Shown: one piece after another, positions 25,890 to 34,540 of the stretch
Layout of the letters: each line of letters begins with the position of its first letter
How positions within the stretch are numbered: position 1 is the first letter of the stretch
Source: Allobosea sp. LC85
GTDB lineage: Bacteria; Pseudomonadota; Alphaproteobacteria; Rhizobiales; Beijerinckiaceae
DNA length: 64,000 nt
Direction: 5' to 3'
Assembly (NCBI RefSeq): GCF_000735605.1
Contig: NZ_JPKG01000058.1
Location: forward strand, 97,139-161,138
Made by a program: the position numbers and the translations under genes
The notes under the pieces: model-generated
Told to the model about the DNA's origin: nothing
What the model saw: only the letters and a program-made list of their open reading frames with translations
Databases searched by the model: none

Positions 25890-26375
25890 ATGCCGACGCC
25901 AAGCGAACTGGAAGCGAAATTCTGGAAAGCCTTGAAGTCCGACATGACCGTCATGCTCGGCTTGGCCGGTACCGAGCAGGGCCATACCCGCCCGATGACG
26001 GCGCAGCTCGAGGCCGATCACGGGCCGATCTGGTTCTTCGCCTCCCGCGACACCGAGTTGGTCAAGGCGCTCGCGGGCAGCAAGCCTGCAGCCTTCAGCC
26101 TGGCCTCGAAGGGCCATGATCTGTTCGCCTCGGTCGAGGGCGATCTTTCCATCGATATGGATCGTCAGGTCATCGACCGGCTTTGGAACAGCTTCGTCGC
26201 GGCCTGGTTCGAAGGCGGCAAGGACGATCCCAATCTCGCCCTGCTGCGCTTCGACCCGAGCAGCGCCGAGATCTGGGAAAACGCCAATAACCTGATGGCA
26301 GGGATCAAGATGCTGCTCGGGGTTAACCCCAAGGACGACTACCAGGACAAGGCTGCCAAGGTCTGGCTGGATTAG
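25890..26375 (+). CDS. pyridoxamine 5'-phosphate oxidase-like general stress protein
   Basis: A 161-residue protein of the 'general stress protein 26' group with a flavin-binding split barrel: EAKFWKALKSDMTVMLGLAG, HTRPMTAQLEADHGPIWFFA, SLASKGHDLFASVEGDLSID and VAAWFEGGKDDPNLALLRFD are all typical. ATG 25890 has AGGAGG 5 bases upstream. The perfect EcfG promoter in front fits the family's stress annotation. Ligand (FMN or F420) unknown. Confidence 0.88.
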   Translation: MPTPSELEAKFWKALKSDMTVMLGLAGTEQGHTRPMTAQLEADHGPIWFFASRDTELVKALAGSKPAAFSLASKGHDLFASVEGDLSIDMDRQVIDRLWNSFVAAWFEGGKDDPNLALLRFDPSSAEIWENANNLMAGIKMLLGVNPKDDYQDKAAKVWLD

Positions 26376-26548
26376 CGGGTCCTCGGCCGGCGATCGGCAT
26401 CTCCGACGCCGCAGGCCGGCCCGTGGCCAGGCCCTCGCGACCGTCAGGGGCGGATGGCCCCCTGCGCCACCGGAGCGGCCTGGATTGCGCGGGTCGAAGA
26501 TCGGTTCGGCGGTGGCAGCCCCGCAACCGATCCGGCCAGCCATGCTCC

Positions 26549-26612
26549 CATGCATGCTCTCTCTCATGCACGCTCTGTCTCATGTACGCTCTCTCTCATG
26601 CACGCTCTCTTG
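26549..26612. repeat. 16-bp tandem repeat, four units
   Basis: Units CATGCATGCTCTCTCT, CATGCACGCTCTGTCT, CATGTACGCTCTCTCT and CATGCACGCTCTCTTG are head to tail, ending 5 bases from the stop of the tartrate-dehydrogenase-like gene. Confidence 0.85.
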
Positions 26613-26617
26613 GGCGG

Positions 26618-27706
26618 TCAGATATTGTCGCCCCGCAAGGCCTGGCAGACCGCCTCCGTCACCTGCTTCGTCGTTGCATTCCCGCCGAGATCCGGTGTGT
26701 GCAGCCCGGGATCGGCGGTCACGCGCTCGACGGCCCGCATCAGCCGCGCCGCGGCGTTCGCCTCGCCGAGATGGTCCAGCATCATGGCCCCGGTCCAGAA
26801 GGTGGCGACAGGGTTGGCGATGCCCTTGCCGGTAATGTCGAAGGCCGAACCATGGATCGGCTCGAACATCGAGGGCGACTTGCGCTCCGGGTTGAGGTTG
26901 GCGGTCGGCGCGATGCCAAGCGAACCGGCGAGAGCGGCGGCGAGATCCGACAGGATATCGGCGTGGAGATTGGTCGCGACGATGGTATCGAGCGTCTCGG
27001 GCTTCAGCGTCATGCGCATCGTCATGGCGTCGACCAGCATCTTGTCCCAGGTCACGTCGGGGAATTCGCGCGCGACCTCGACGGCGATCTCGTCCCACAT
27101 CACCATGCCGTGGCGCTGGGCATTCGATTTGGTGACGACGGTCAAGAGCTTGCGCGGCCGCGAGCGCGCGATCTCGAAGGCGTAGCGGATGATGCGGCTG
27201 ACGCCGGCGCGCGTGAACATCGCGACATCGGTCGCAACCTCCTGCGGCAGGCCCTTGTGCACACGCCCGCCGACCCCGGCATATTCGCCCTCGGAGTTCT
27301 CGCGCACGATTACCCAGTCGAGCTCCGGCCCCGAGACATGGCGCAGCGGACTGACGATGCCGGGCAGGATGCGGGTCGGCCGGACATTCGCGTATTGGTC
27401 GAGCGGCTGGCAGATCGCGAGCCTGAGGCCCCAGAGCGTGACATGGTCTGGAATGTCGGGAGCACCGACCGCGCCGAAATAGATCGCATCGAAGGCCCTG
27501 AGCTGGTCGGCCCCGTCCGCCGGCATCATCACGCCATGCTTGCGGTAATAATCCGATCCCCAGTCGAAGGACTGGACCTCGACGCGGAAGCCGCCGTCCC
27601 GTTCGGCGCAGACCTCGAGCGCCTGCAACCCGGCGGCAATGACCTCGGGGCCGATCCCGTCCCCTCCGATGGCAGCGATCCGGTGTGTGCGCATGGTCGT
27701 TCTCAT
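26618..27706 (-). CDS. tartrate / isopropylmalate dehydrogenase family enzyme
   Basis: A 362-residue decarboxylating dehydrogenase: IAAIGGDGIGPEVIAAG at the N terminus, VIVRENSEGEYAG, KSNAQRHG, metal-binding DAMTMRM and FEPIHGSAFDITGKGIANPVAT. Details match the tartrate dehydrogenase (TtuC) group better than LeuB. ATG 27706 has AGGA 4-5 bases upstream; ATG 27694 is also possible. The neighbouring Bug-type binding protein and GntR regulator suggest uptake and use of tartrate or a related hydroxy-acid. Confidence 0.85.
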   Translation of the reverse strand: MRTTMRTHRIAAIGGDGIGPEVIAAGLQALEVCAERDGGFRVEVQSFDWGSDYYRKHGVMMPADGADQLRAFDAIYFGAVGAPDIPDHVTLWGLRLAICQPLDQYANVRPTRILPGIVSPLRHVSGPELDWVIVRENSEGEYAGVGGRVHKGLPQEVATDVAMFTRAGVSRIIRYAFEIARSRPRKLLTVVTKSNAQRHGMVMWDEIAVEVAREFPDVTWDKMLVDAMTMRMTLKPETLDTIVATNLHADILSDLAAALAGSLGIAPTANLNPERKSPSMFEPIHGSAFDITGKGIANPVATFWTGAMMLDHLGEANAAARLMRAVERVTADPGLHTPDLGGNATTKQVTEAVCQALRGDNI

Positions 27707-27789
27707 GGTTCCTGGTTTCAACGGGTATTGCTGGCTTCAATCGACCGAGCGCAAAAAGCGCCCGGCGGCGAGCGGTCTTTTCACGAGGA

Positions 27790-27863
27790 GCGGACCGATG
27801 ATCTAACCTTCTGTGGTTGCATCGGCTTTCCCGAAAACCGCATTCCACTTTTCGGGCCGATGC
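27790..27863 (-). repeat. dispersed two-hairpin repeat
   Basis: Half of the second hairpin (CGGACCGATGATCTAA) and the full first hairpin (GCATCGG...CCGATGC, 27819-27863). It abuts the stop codon of the Bug-type gene at 27865. Confidence 0.85.
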
Positions 27864-27864
27864 C

Positions 27865-28842
27865 CTAGGGGACGGTGACGCCGGCATTCCTGATCACCGG
27901 CACCCATTTCTCGATCTCGCTGCGCACGAGTTCGCCAAGCGCAGCCGGACTCTGGCCCGCCTCGTCCGGCAGTTCAGCCCCAAGCTCGAGGAGGCGCTTG
28001 CGCGTCGTTTCGTCCTTGAGGGCGGCGCGTGCCGAGGCGTTGAGCTTGTCGACGATTTCCCTGGGCGTGCCCTTGGGCGCGAACATCGCGTTCCAACCGG
28101 TTGCCTGGAAGGCCGGCAGGCCCTGTTCGGCCGCGGTCGGGACGTCGGGAATGACCGACAAGCGGTTCTTCACCGCAACGACCAGGCCCTTGCCCTCCTT
28201 CGCCTGAACCGTCGGGACGATCGCGACGGTCTGGTCGCAGACATAATCGACCTGGCTGCCGAGCAGCGCATTGAGGGCCGGGCCCGAGCCGCGGAAAGGC
28301 ACGTGCTGCGGCTTGACCCCGAGCAGCGAGTCCAGGAACAGGCAGGTCAGATGCGAGGTCGAGCCGACGCCGCCCGAGCCGTAATTCAGCTTGGCCGCAT
28401 TGGCCTTGAGATAGGCGACAAACTCGCGGAAATCGCTGACCGGCAGGTCCTTCCTGGCGACGACCAGCATCGGCGTCGACGCCGAGTTCATGATCGGCTC
28501 GAAATCGGTGCGCGGATCATAGGCCAGCTTGGGATAGAGACCGACGCTCGCGGCCTGCGTGCCGAGATTGCCCATCAAGAGCGTGTAACCGTCGGGGCTG
28601 GCCTTGGCGACGCGCGTCGCCCCGGTCGTGCCGCCTGCTCCGGCCAGGTTCTCGACGATCATGGCCTGGCCGAGCGTCCGGCTCATATGCTCGGCCATGA
28701 AGCGAGCCACGATATCGGTCGTCCCGCCGGCTGCGAACGGCACGACAAGCGTGATCTGCCTGGTCGGATAGACCGGCGTTTGCGCGAAGGCGCCTGCAGC
28801 GAGGGACAAAGTCGCGGCCAGCGCGAGACAAATCCTCTTCAT
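27865..28842 (-). CDS. Bug-type (TctC) tricarboxylate-transporter substrate-binding protein
   Basis: A 325-residue periplasmic binding protein with a signal peptide (MKRICLALAATLSLAAGAFA) and typical Bug motifs: YPTRQITLVVPFAAGGTTDI, ENLAGAGGTTGATRVA and the C-terminal ELVRSEIEKWVPVIRNAGV. These proteins capture carboxylates for tripartite tricarboxylate transporters; the membrane subunits TctA and TctB are not in the window. It is transcribed with, and before, the tartrate-dehydrogenase-like gene and away from a GntR regulator. Confidence 0.9.
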   Translation of the reverse strand: MKRICLALAATLSLAAGAFAQTPVYPTRQITLVVPFAAGGTTDIVARFMAEHMSRTLGQAMIVENLAGAGGTTGATRVAKASPDGYTLLMGNLGTQAASVGLYPKLAYDPRTDFEPIMNSASTPMLVVARKDLPVSDFREFVAYLKANAAKLNYGSGGVGSTSHLTCLFLDSLLGVKPQHVPFRGSGPALNALLGSQVDYVCDQTVAIVPTVQAKEGKGLVVAVKNRLSVIPDVPTAAEQGLPAFQATGWNAMFAPKGTPREIVDKLNASARAALKDETTRKRLLELGAELPDEAGQSPAALGELVRSEIEKWVPVIRNAGVTVP

Positions 28843-28901
28843 CGTTCCTCTCCCGAAATTGGCGCCTATTCCCGGCGCTTACGCCCTCTTCTTCCATTCG
28901 T

Positions 28902-28915
28902 TCTTCCATGGAAGA
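28902..28915. promoter_or_regulatory. candidate GntR operator
   Basis: TCTTCCATGGAAGA is a perfect 14-bp palindrome in the divergent promoter region, with half sites CTTCCAT at 28890 and ATGGAAG near 28974. Confidence 0.45.
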
Positions 28916-29017
28916 TTCCATGCTTAAATCTCTTCAGCAAGGCGCCGGCTGTCAAGCATCCATTCGCACTTGCATGGAAGCTCGCTGCCATGCTCAATCC
29001 GCGGCAAGGAGCTTGGA

Positions 29018-29725
29018 ATGATCGAACTGGCACGTGCCGAGCCTGCGGAACCCGGCAACAGGCGCGGCTCCCTCGTCGACGAGGCTTATGCCGCGCTGAA
29101 GGCGGCGATCCGCAGCACGGAATTCCCGCCAGGCTATCAGGGCTCGGAGCAGGAGATCGCCGTCCGCCTGGGGATGAGCCGGACGCCCGTGCACGAAGCG
29201 ATCATCCGCCTGCAGGTGGAAGGCCTCGTCCGCGTGCTCTCGAAGCGCGGTGTCCTGATCTGCCCTCTGGCTCTTGATGACGTGCGCGAGATCTACGAGG
29301 TGATCATCGCGGTCGAAGCGATGGCAGCCGAACTCCTGGCCGGCCTTTCGACCGAGCAGCGGAGTTCGGCCGCCGACGAACTCGAGGCCGCCACCGCCGC
29401 CATGGAACAGGGGCTCGCCCAGGACGATCTCGCGGCCTGGGCCGAGGCCGACGATGCCTTTCATCGCCTCCTTGTCGAACGCTGCGGCAATGGGCGGCTG
29501 CTACGGATCGCCCAGACCGTGACGGATCAGGCCCACCGGGCCCGCATGCTCACCTTGCGGCTGCGCTCTCGCCCGACGCGATCGGCACGGGCGCACCGTG
29601 CGCTGATCGAGGCCATCCGCAGCGGCGAGCCGGGCGAAGCCCATCGTCGCGCCCGTGCCCACCGCGTCTCGGCCCGCGACGAGTTGCTTCCGCTCATCGA
29701 AAAGGTCGGATTGCGCCACATCTGA
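29018..29725 (+). CDS. GntR-family (FadR/FCD) transcriptional regulator
   Basis: A 235-residue regulator with an N-terminal winged helix (EQEIAVRLGMSRTPVHEAII, LQVEGLVRVLSKRGV) and a C-terminal FCD ligand-binding domain (ADDAFHRLLVERCGNGRLL; RAHRALIEAIRSGE supplies metal-binding histidines). ATG 29018 has AGGAG 6 bases upstream. It is divergent from the Bug/tartrate-dehydrogenase pair and probably controls it in response to a carboxylate. Confidence 0.88.
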   Translation: MIELARAEPAEPGNRRGSLVDEAYAALKAAIRSTEFPPGYQGSEQEIAVRLGMSRTPVHEAIIRLQVEGLVRVLSKRGVLICPLALDDVREIYEVIIAVEAMAAELLAGLSTEQRSSAADELEAATAAMEQGLAQDDLAAWAEADDAFHRLLVERCGNGRLLRIAQTVTDQAHRARMLTLRLRSRPTRSARAHRALIEAIRSGEPGEAHRRARAHRVSARDELLPLIEKVGLRHI

Positions 29726-29921
29726 GAGCGATGGGACTTGCAGGGCGCTTGCCCGCTGCCTGGTCCGGGTGCGGCAGCCCGAGGCGCAACGGATCAAACG
29801 CCCGGCCGGGGATCGGCAAAGCTCCTCGCACCGGATGCGCCAGGGGACGCGTTCGTCGCAGATGAGGCGCGCAAGGCTTTGCGCACAGGGCGCGGATGAT
29901 GCTCGCGGCGGAGCGAGGCTC

Positions 29922-31358
29922 TCAGCGCGTTCCGATGCGCAGGCCGAAGAGCTTTGGGATCGCCGCTGCGGTGCTCATCGCCGGCCCGGCGCGCTCGCCC
30001 CTCTCCTCGGCCTCCTCGCATCCAATGATGCCCCACCGCACCAGCCGGCCGCCGACGGCACGGAAGGGCTCGGGCGGAAGCGAGGGAAGGCTGCGGGTGC
30101 AGAGCGGCAGGCTCGCCCAGTCGTCCCTGGCATTGAGGACGAGCGAAGCCAGGCACTGCCCGCCGATATAGGTCGGGTTCACGCCATGGCCGGAATAGCC
30201 GCAGCCATAATGGATGCGCGTGCCCGGCACGGTGCGGAAGAACGGCAGCCGGTCGGAGGAGACGTCGATGCCGCCGCCCCATATCTTGGCGATGCCGACA
30301 TCGGCGAAGCCAGGCAGCAGCCTGCGAAGCCCCTTTTCGGCCCGGGCCGCCGAGGCGAGGTCGGTGGTCAGGCGCGGATCGCGGGCATTGCCGCCGAAGC
30401 TGATCGGGCCGGAGCCGGAGCCCATCAGGATGCGGCCGTCGACCGTCTTGCGGAAATAATGGACGAACATCCTGAGGTCCGCGAGGCCTTCATCGCGGTT
30501 CCAGCCCATTGCGGCGAGCTTCTCGGGGGCCGCATCGGTCATCAGCGCAAAGGAGGAGAATACGCTGACATGGGGTTTCACCTCCGGCCGCTTCGCCAGC
30601 TCGGTATTGGTGGCGAGCACGACCTCGCGAGCAATGATCTCGCCGTCGGGGGTGCGCACGCGGCTGGGCGTGCCGGCATCGAGCCCGACCATCCTGGTGT
30701 TCTCAAAGACGGAAACGCCGGCCTCGATCACCGCCCGCCGCAGTTCGCGCGCCAGCCTGGCGGGCTGAACGGTTGCACCCTCAGCCAGGTAGACGCCGCC
30801 GCGGAACACCGGCGAGCGGCAATAGGCGGCGACCTCGTCGGGCGTGAGCTCATGGGCCATATCCGGCACGCCGAGACGCCGTGCGGTCTCCACATATCCC
30901 TTGATCTTGGCGTCCTGCGCCGGCGAGGCCGAGACGCGGATGCTGGCGCCGTCGCGCCACCAGACGTCGCGACCGGGAGCCGTGGCGAAGGCGCGGATCG
31001 CGTCCTGGGCGCGGGCGCCGGCGCGGGCGACCGCCAGTGCGCCAGCGGCGCCGATATTCGCTTCCATCCCGGCGAGCGAGCCCCAATAGCCCGAGACTTT
31101 TCCGCCGTTCTTGCCGCTCGCCCCCGATCCGCAGCGCGAGGCCTCAATCAGGGCGATCGAGAGCTGCGGCGCCCGCTCCTTCAAGGCCAGCGCGGTCCAC
31201 AGCCCGGTGAAGCCGCCACCGACGATCGCCACATCGACCGTGATGCTCCCCGACAGGTGTGACGAATCCGGCCGGCCTCGCTCAGCGTCGATGGCCTCGG
31301 CGAACCACCAGGACGGGTCGCCGGGGACGGCACTCGGAAGGGCAGATGACTGAGACAT
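29922..31358 (-). CDS. FAD-dependent amine/amino-acid oxidase (DAO family)
   Basis: A 478-residue DadA/PuuB-like oxidase: FAD motif VAIVGGGFTGLWTALALKER, the CGSGASGKNGGKVSG segment typical of gamma-glutamylputrescine oxidase-like proteins, and the C-terminal GCGYSGHGVNPTYIGG. It lies downstream of a RidA gene and an XRE-cupin regulator on the same strand. RidA removes reactive imines made by such oxidases, which supports an amine or amino-acid substrate. Confidence 0.87.
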   Translation of the reverse strand: MSQSSALPSAVPGDPSWWFAEAIDAERGRPDSSHLSGSITVDVAIVGGGFTGLWTALALKERAPQLSIALIEASRCGSGASGKNGGKVSGYWGSLAGMEANIGAAGALAVARAGARAQDAIRAFATAPGRDVWWRDGASIRVSASPAQDAKIKGYVETARRLGVPDMAHELTPDEVAAYCRSPVFRGGVYLAEGATVQPARLARELRRAVIEAGVSVFENTRMVGLDAGTPSRVRTPDGEIIAREVVLATNTELAKRPEVKPHVSVFSSFALMTDAAPEKLAAMGWNRDEGLADLRMFVHYFRKTVDGRILMGSGSGPISFGGNARDPRLTTDLASAARAEKGLRRLLPGFADVGIAKIWGGGIDVSSDRLPFFRTVPGTRIHYGCGYSGHGVNPTYIGGQCLASLVLNARDDWASLPLCTRSLPSLPPEPFRAVGGRLVRWGIIGCEEAEERGERAGPAMSTAAAIPKLFGLRIGTR

Positions 31359-31440
31359 GGCGGACCGCTTGCGCTTGAGGACGCGAGGATTTGGGACGCG
31401 GAAAGCGTCCGCCGCGATCGCTCGCGGCGGGCGCCGAGGC

Positions 31441-31785
31441 TCAGGCGAGGGCCTGAACCTGGATCTCGACGAGGATGTCGTCCGCGGCCAGGCGCGACTC
31501 GACGGTCGCCCGCGCCGGCGGCTGCTTCGGGTCGACCCAGGCTTCCCAGGCCGCGTTCATCTCGTTGAAGGTGCTGATGTCCTTCAGCCAGATATTGCCA
31601 ACGACGATGCGGGTCTTGTCCGTGCCGGCCATCGCCAGATAGGCGTCGATCTGAGCGAGGATATCGGCGGTCTGCTCCTTGACGCCGCCGCTGCGGTCCT
31701 TGGCGGTGAGGCCCGACAGGAAGGCAAATCCATTGGCGACCAGCACCTTGCTGAGACGGCCGGTGACTTCGTGACGCGTGATCAT
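31441..31785 (-). CDS. RidA family (YjgF/YER057c/UK114) protein
   Basis: A 114-residue RidA-like protein: VANGFAFLSGLTAKD, QTADILAQIDAYLAMAGTD, VVGNIWLKDI and PPARATVESRLAADDILVEI, in which the arginine after PPA- is the conserved catalytic/ligand residue. Family role: hydrolyses 2-imino acids. The adjacent FAD oxidase is a likely source of imines. Confidence 0.88.
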   Translation of the reverse strand: MITRHEVTGRLSKVLVANGFAFLSGLTAKDRSGGVKEQTADILAQIDAYLAMAGTDKTRIVVGNIWLKDISTFNEMNAAWEAWVDPKQPPARATVESRLAADDILVEIQVQALA

Positions 31786-31852
31786 GTTTCCTCTGGGTCT
31801 GCTGGAATGGCAGGCGAAGGCGGCCTTGCCGGCCCCGCCTGATACGATCGCC

Positions 31853-32473
31853 CTACAGGTGCGATTCCCGGATATTGATGATCCAGATCAGCTTCGCCTC
31901 GCTCGCGGAGCGGTTGACGACCTGGTGTGGAATGGTGCTGGGGAACTGGAAACTGTCCCCCTCCCCGATTTCGAAGACCTCGTCGCCGATGCTGAGCTCG
32001 ACCCGGCCCGAGAGGACATAGCCCCCCTTGTCGCCGGGCCCGCTCAGGAAGCTGCCGCTCTCGGCGCCCGGCGGTACGGTGAGGATCATGAAGCGCAGCT
32101 CGTTGTTGTCGCGCGGCGACAACAACTCCTTGGTCAGCTGATTGGTGCCGACGACGATGCGCGGGCGATTGGCCTGGCGCCGGACATAGTGCGACTCGCG
32201 GGCCGGTTCCGTCGCCTCGCTCTCCAGGAACGACCAGAGCGTGACGCCGAGCGCGGCGCGCAGCTTCTGAAGCGTACTGACCGACGGGTTGGAGGCGCCG
32301 CGCTCGATCTGGCTGATGCTGCCGGACGAGACGCCTGCCTTCGCCGCCAGCTCCAGGATCGTCAGCCCGCGCTCGGCCCTGAGGGCCCGCAGCCGCTGCC
32401 CGATCCTCATGGCCTCGAGCTGCTCGTCGGCATCGACGTCGGAACTCTCGGCGGGCAGCACTGAATCCGGCAT
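31853..32473 (-). CDS. XRE-cupin transcriptional regulator
   Basis: About 206 residues: an N-terminal helix-turn-helix (LRALRAERGLTILELAAKAGVSSGSISQIERG shows the XRE fold) and a C-terminal cupin (FLSGPGDKGGYVLSGRVELS, FEIGEGDSFQFPSTIPHQV). This is the layout of PuuR-like regulators of amine and putrescine catabolism. I favour ATG 32473; ATG 32488 and TTG 32518 are alternatives without better ribosome-binding sites. It probably controls the oxidase/RidA genes and perhaps the divergent ABC transporter. Confidence 0.82.
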   Translation of the reverse strand: MPDSVLPAESSDVDADEQLEAMRIGQRLRALRAERGLTILELAAKAGVSSGSISQIERGASNPSVSTLQKLRAALGVTLWSFLESEATEPARESHYVRRQANRPRIVVGTNQLTKELLSPRDNNELRFMILTVPPGAESGSFLSGPGDKGGYVLSGRVELSIGDEVFEIGEGDSFQFPSTIPHQVVNRSASEAKLIWIINIRESHL

Positions 32474-32489
32474 GGGGTCCCAGGAAACC

Positions 32490-32533
32490 ATTGAAGGCCA
32501 AAAGCGATTGAAGGCCAAGCGATTGAAGGCCTG
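32490..32533. repeat. three direct repeats before the XRE-cupin gene
   Basis: ATTGAAGGCC occurs at 32490, 32507 and 32522 with CG before two of them, spaced 17 and 15 bases. It sits at the regulator's 5' end in the divergent region and could be an operator. Confidence 0.5.
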
Positions 32534-32807
32534 CGAAGGTTATGATGACGGAAATGCCCGCGCAACCATTTTGATGAAATTCGGGTGATTTATAAAATTA
32601 CCATTTAAATACAATTGCTTGCTGGAATTATAAGCCCAATTCACTGCTTCGGCTTCCCCACGGCCCTTGACGCACGATATCATATGATGAAGATTTTTAG
32701 CCGAATGACGCCCATTGTGAAGATGGGCTGCCGCTTGTGTTCATTATTATGATGACGCCTTTCAGCGCGCTCGCTGAAAGCAGGTGCCTTGGGAGAGGGG
32801 AAGCACG

Positions 32808-34493
32808 ATGCGAGACAGTCACGATCCACGGCGTTTTTCGAACTGGAGCCTGAACCGGCGCGACCTCTTCGGCCTCGGCGCCGGCGCGCTGGCCGCGACG
32901 TCCGGCCTTGCCGCGCAGGCCCAGACGGCGGGCAAGCCAGTTCCTCCGCCGCCGGCAAAGCCGACCGGCGTCGTCGTGGTCGGGCTCTCGCAGGAACCGG
33001 TTTCCTTCAACCCGCTGATGCCGGGCGTCGAGGTCGACGAGGTCGTCTGGACCAGCGTCTTCAACTCGCTCTGGGTCGCCGAGCCCGACGGCACGCTTCG
33101 CCCGGACCTGGCGGTCGCGGTGCCGAGCGAGGCGAATGGCGGCATCTCGGAGGGCGGCCTCGCCTGGACGGTGAAGCTCCGCGACAACGTGAAATGGCAT
33201 GACGGCACGGCGTTCACCGCCGAGGACGTCAAATACTCCCTGGAACTGATCAACTCGGCCGGTTTCAAGGCGCGCACGCGCGTCGGCCATGCCTTCGTTC
33301 GGGATATCGTGATCAAGGGCCCGCACGAGATTTCGTGGCGGATGGAGAAGGCCTACGCCCCCTATCTCGCGATGCTGGCGAACACGCATATCGTTCCCAA
33401 GCACATCCTCGGGAAGGCGGCGGACCCGAACACGGCGCCGTTCAACAATGCCCCCGTCGGCACCGGCCCGTTCCGCTGGGGCACCAGGCAGCCCGGCGAC
33501 AACATCACGCTCGTCGCCAATGAGAGCTATCACGGCGACGGCCCCTATCTTGAGAAGGCCGTCCTGAAATACATCCCTGACCTGACGGCGCTCTATGCCC
33601 AGTTCCGCACCGGCCAGGTCGACCTGGTCATCATCTCGGGCATCCCCGCGAATTTCTACCAGGAGGCGATCAAGCTTCCCGGCCGCAAGGTGGCGGTCGC
33701 GCCGAGCGGCAATCTCGAGATCATCATGCCGAATCTCGGCAACAAGGCCTTCGCCGAGAAGGCCGTGCGGCATGCGCTCTATGCGGCGATGGACAAGCAG
33801 GCGATCATCGACGCGATCTATTACGGCGTGCCGAAGCCGACGGAATCCTTCGCACCGCGTGAATCCTGGGCCTTCAACCCTGCCCTCCCCGTCCAGCAGC
33901 GCGACCTTGCCCGGGCCAACAAGCTGCTCGACGATGCCGGCTGGAAGCGCTCCGGCTCGGGCACGCGCATGAAGAACGGCGTGCCGCTGGAATTCGCGGT
34001 GTCAACGACGACGGGCAACCAGCTGCGCGAGCAATGCCAGCAGCTGATCCAGCAGGACTGGCAGCAGATCGGCGCGAAGATGACGATCAACAACATGCCG
34101 GCCGCCGTGATCTGGGGCGAGTTCTACGTGCGCTCCAAATTCGAGTCCCTGCTCGTCGGCACGACCTTCCGCACCGGCGTCGATCCCGACCCGGCCTCGC
34201 GCTTCGCCTCCGATGCGATTCCGGTCAAGGGCGGCAGCGGCGGCAACTACATGCAGTGGGAAAATGCCGAGGCCGATGCGCTGATGAAGGAAGGCCAGGA
34301 AACCTTCGATCAGGAGAAGCGCAAGGCGATCTATTTCAAGCTGCAGGAGATCGTCCGCGAGGAGCTGCCGATCCTGCCGATCTTCCAATACGCGCCGATC
34401 GAAGGGGTGAAGGAAGGCCTCATCGGCTATCGCCCCAACATCAACCAGCGCCAGAACGCCTGGAACATGGGCAGCTGGTACTGGGCCAAGTGA
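32808..34493 (+). CDS. dipeptide/oligopeptide-type ABC substrate-binding protein
   Basis: A 561-residue SBP_bac_5 family protein. The N terminus LNRRDLFGLGAGALAATSG is a Tat-type twin-arginine signal. Family motifs include LAWTVKLRDNVKWHDGTAFTAEDV, VGTGPFRWG, DLTALYAQFRTGQVDL and the C-terminal EELPILPIFQYAPIEGV. ATG 32808 follows GAGAGGGGAA. It heads an operon with two permeases. An AT-rich divergent region (about 32580-32700) separates it from the XRE-cupin regulator. Confidence 0.92.
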   Translation: MRDSHDPRRFSNWSLNRRDLFGLGAGALAATSGLAAQAQTAGKPVPPPPAKPTGVVVVGLSQEPVSFNPLMPGVEVDEVVWTSVFNSLWVAEPDGTLRPDLAVAVPSEANGGISEGGLAWTVKLRDNVKWHDGTAFTAEDVKYSLELINSAGFKARTRVGHAFVRDIVIKGPHEISWRMEKAYAPYLAMLANTHIVPKHILGKAADPNTAPFNNAPVGTGPFRWGTRQPGDNITLVANESYHGDGPYLEKAVLKYIPDLTALYAQFRTGQVDLVIISGIPANFYQEAIKLPGRKVAVAPSGNLEIIMPNLGNKAFAEKAVRHALYAAMDKQAIIDAIYYGVPKPTESFAPRESWAFNPALPVQQRDLARANKLLDDAGWKRSGSGTRMKNGVPLEFAVSTTTGNQLREQCQQLIQQDWQQIGAKMTINNMPAAVIWGEFYVRSKFESLLVGTTFRTGVDPDPASRFASDAIPVKGGSGGNYMQWENAEADALMKEGQETFDQEKRKAIYFKLQEIVREELPILPIFQYAPIEGVKEGLIGYRPNINQRQNAWNMGSWYWAK

Positions 34494-34540
34494 TTGGGGC
34501 GAAGTGAGATGAAGCGCGCAGCGGCGGGGAGAACGGCGCC

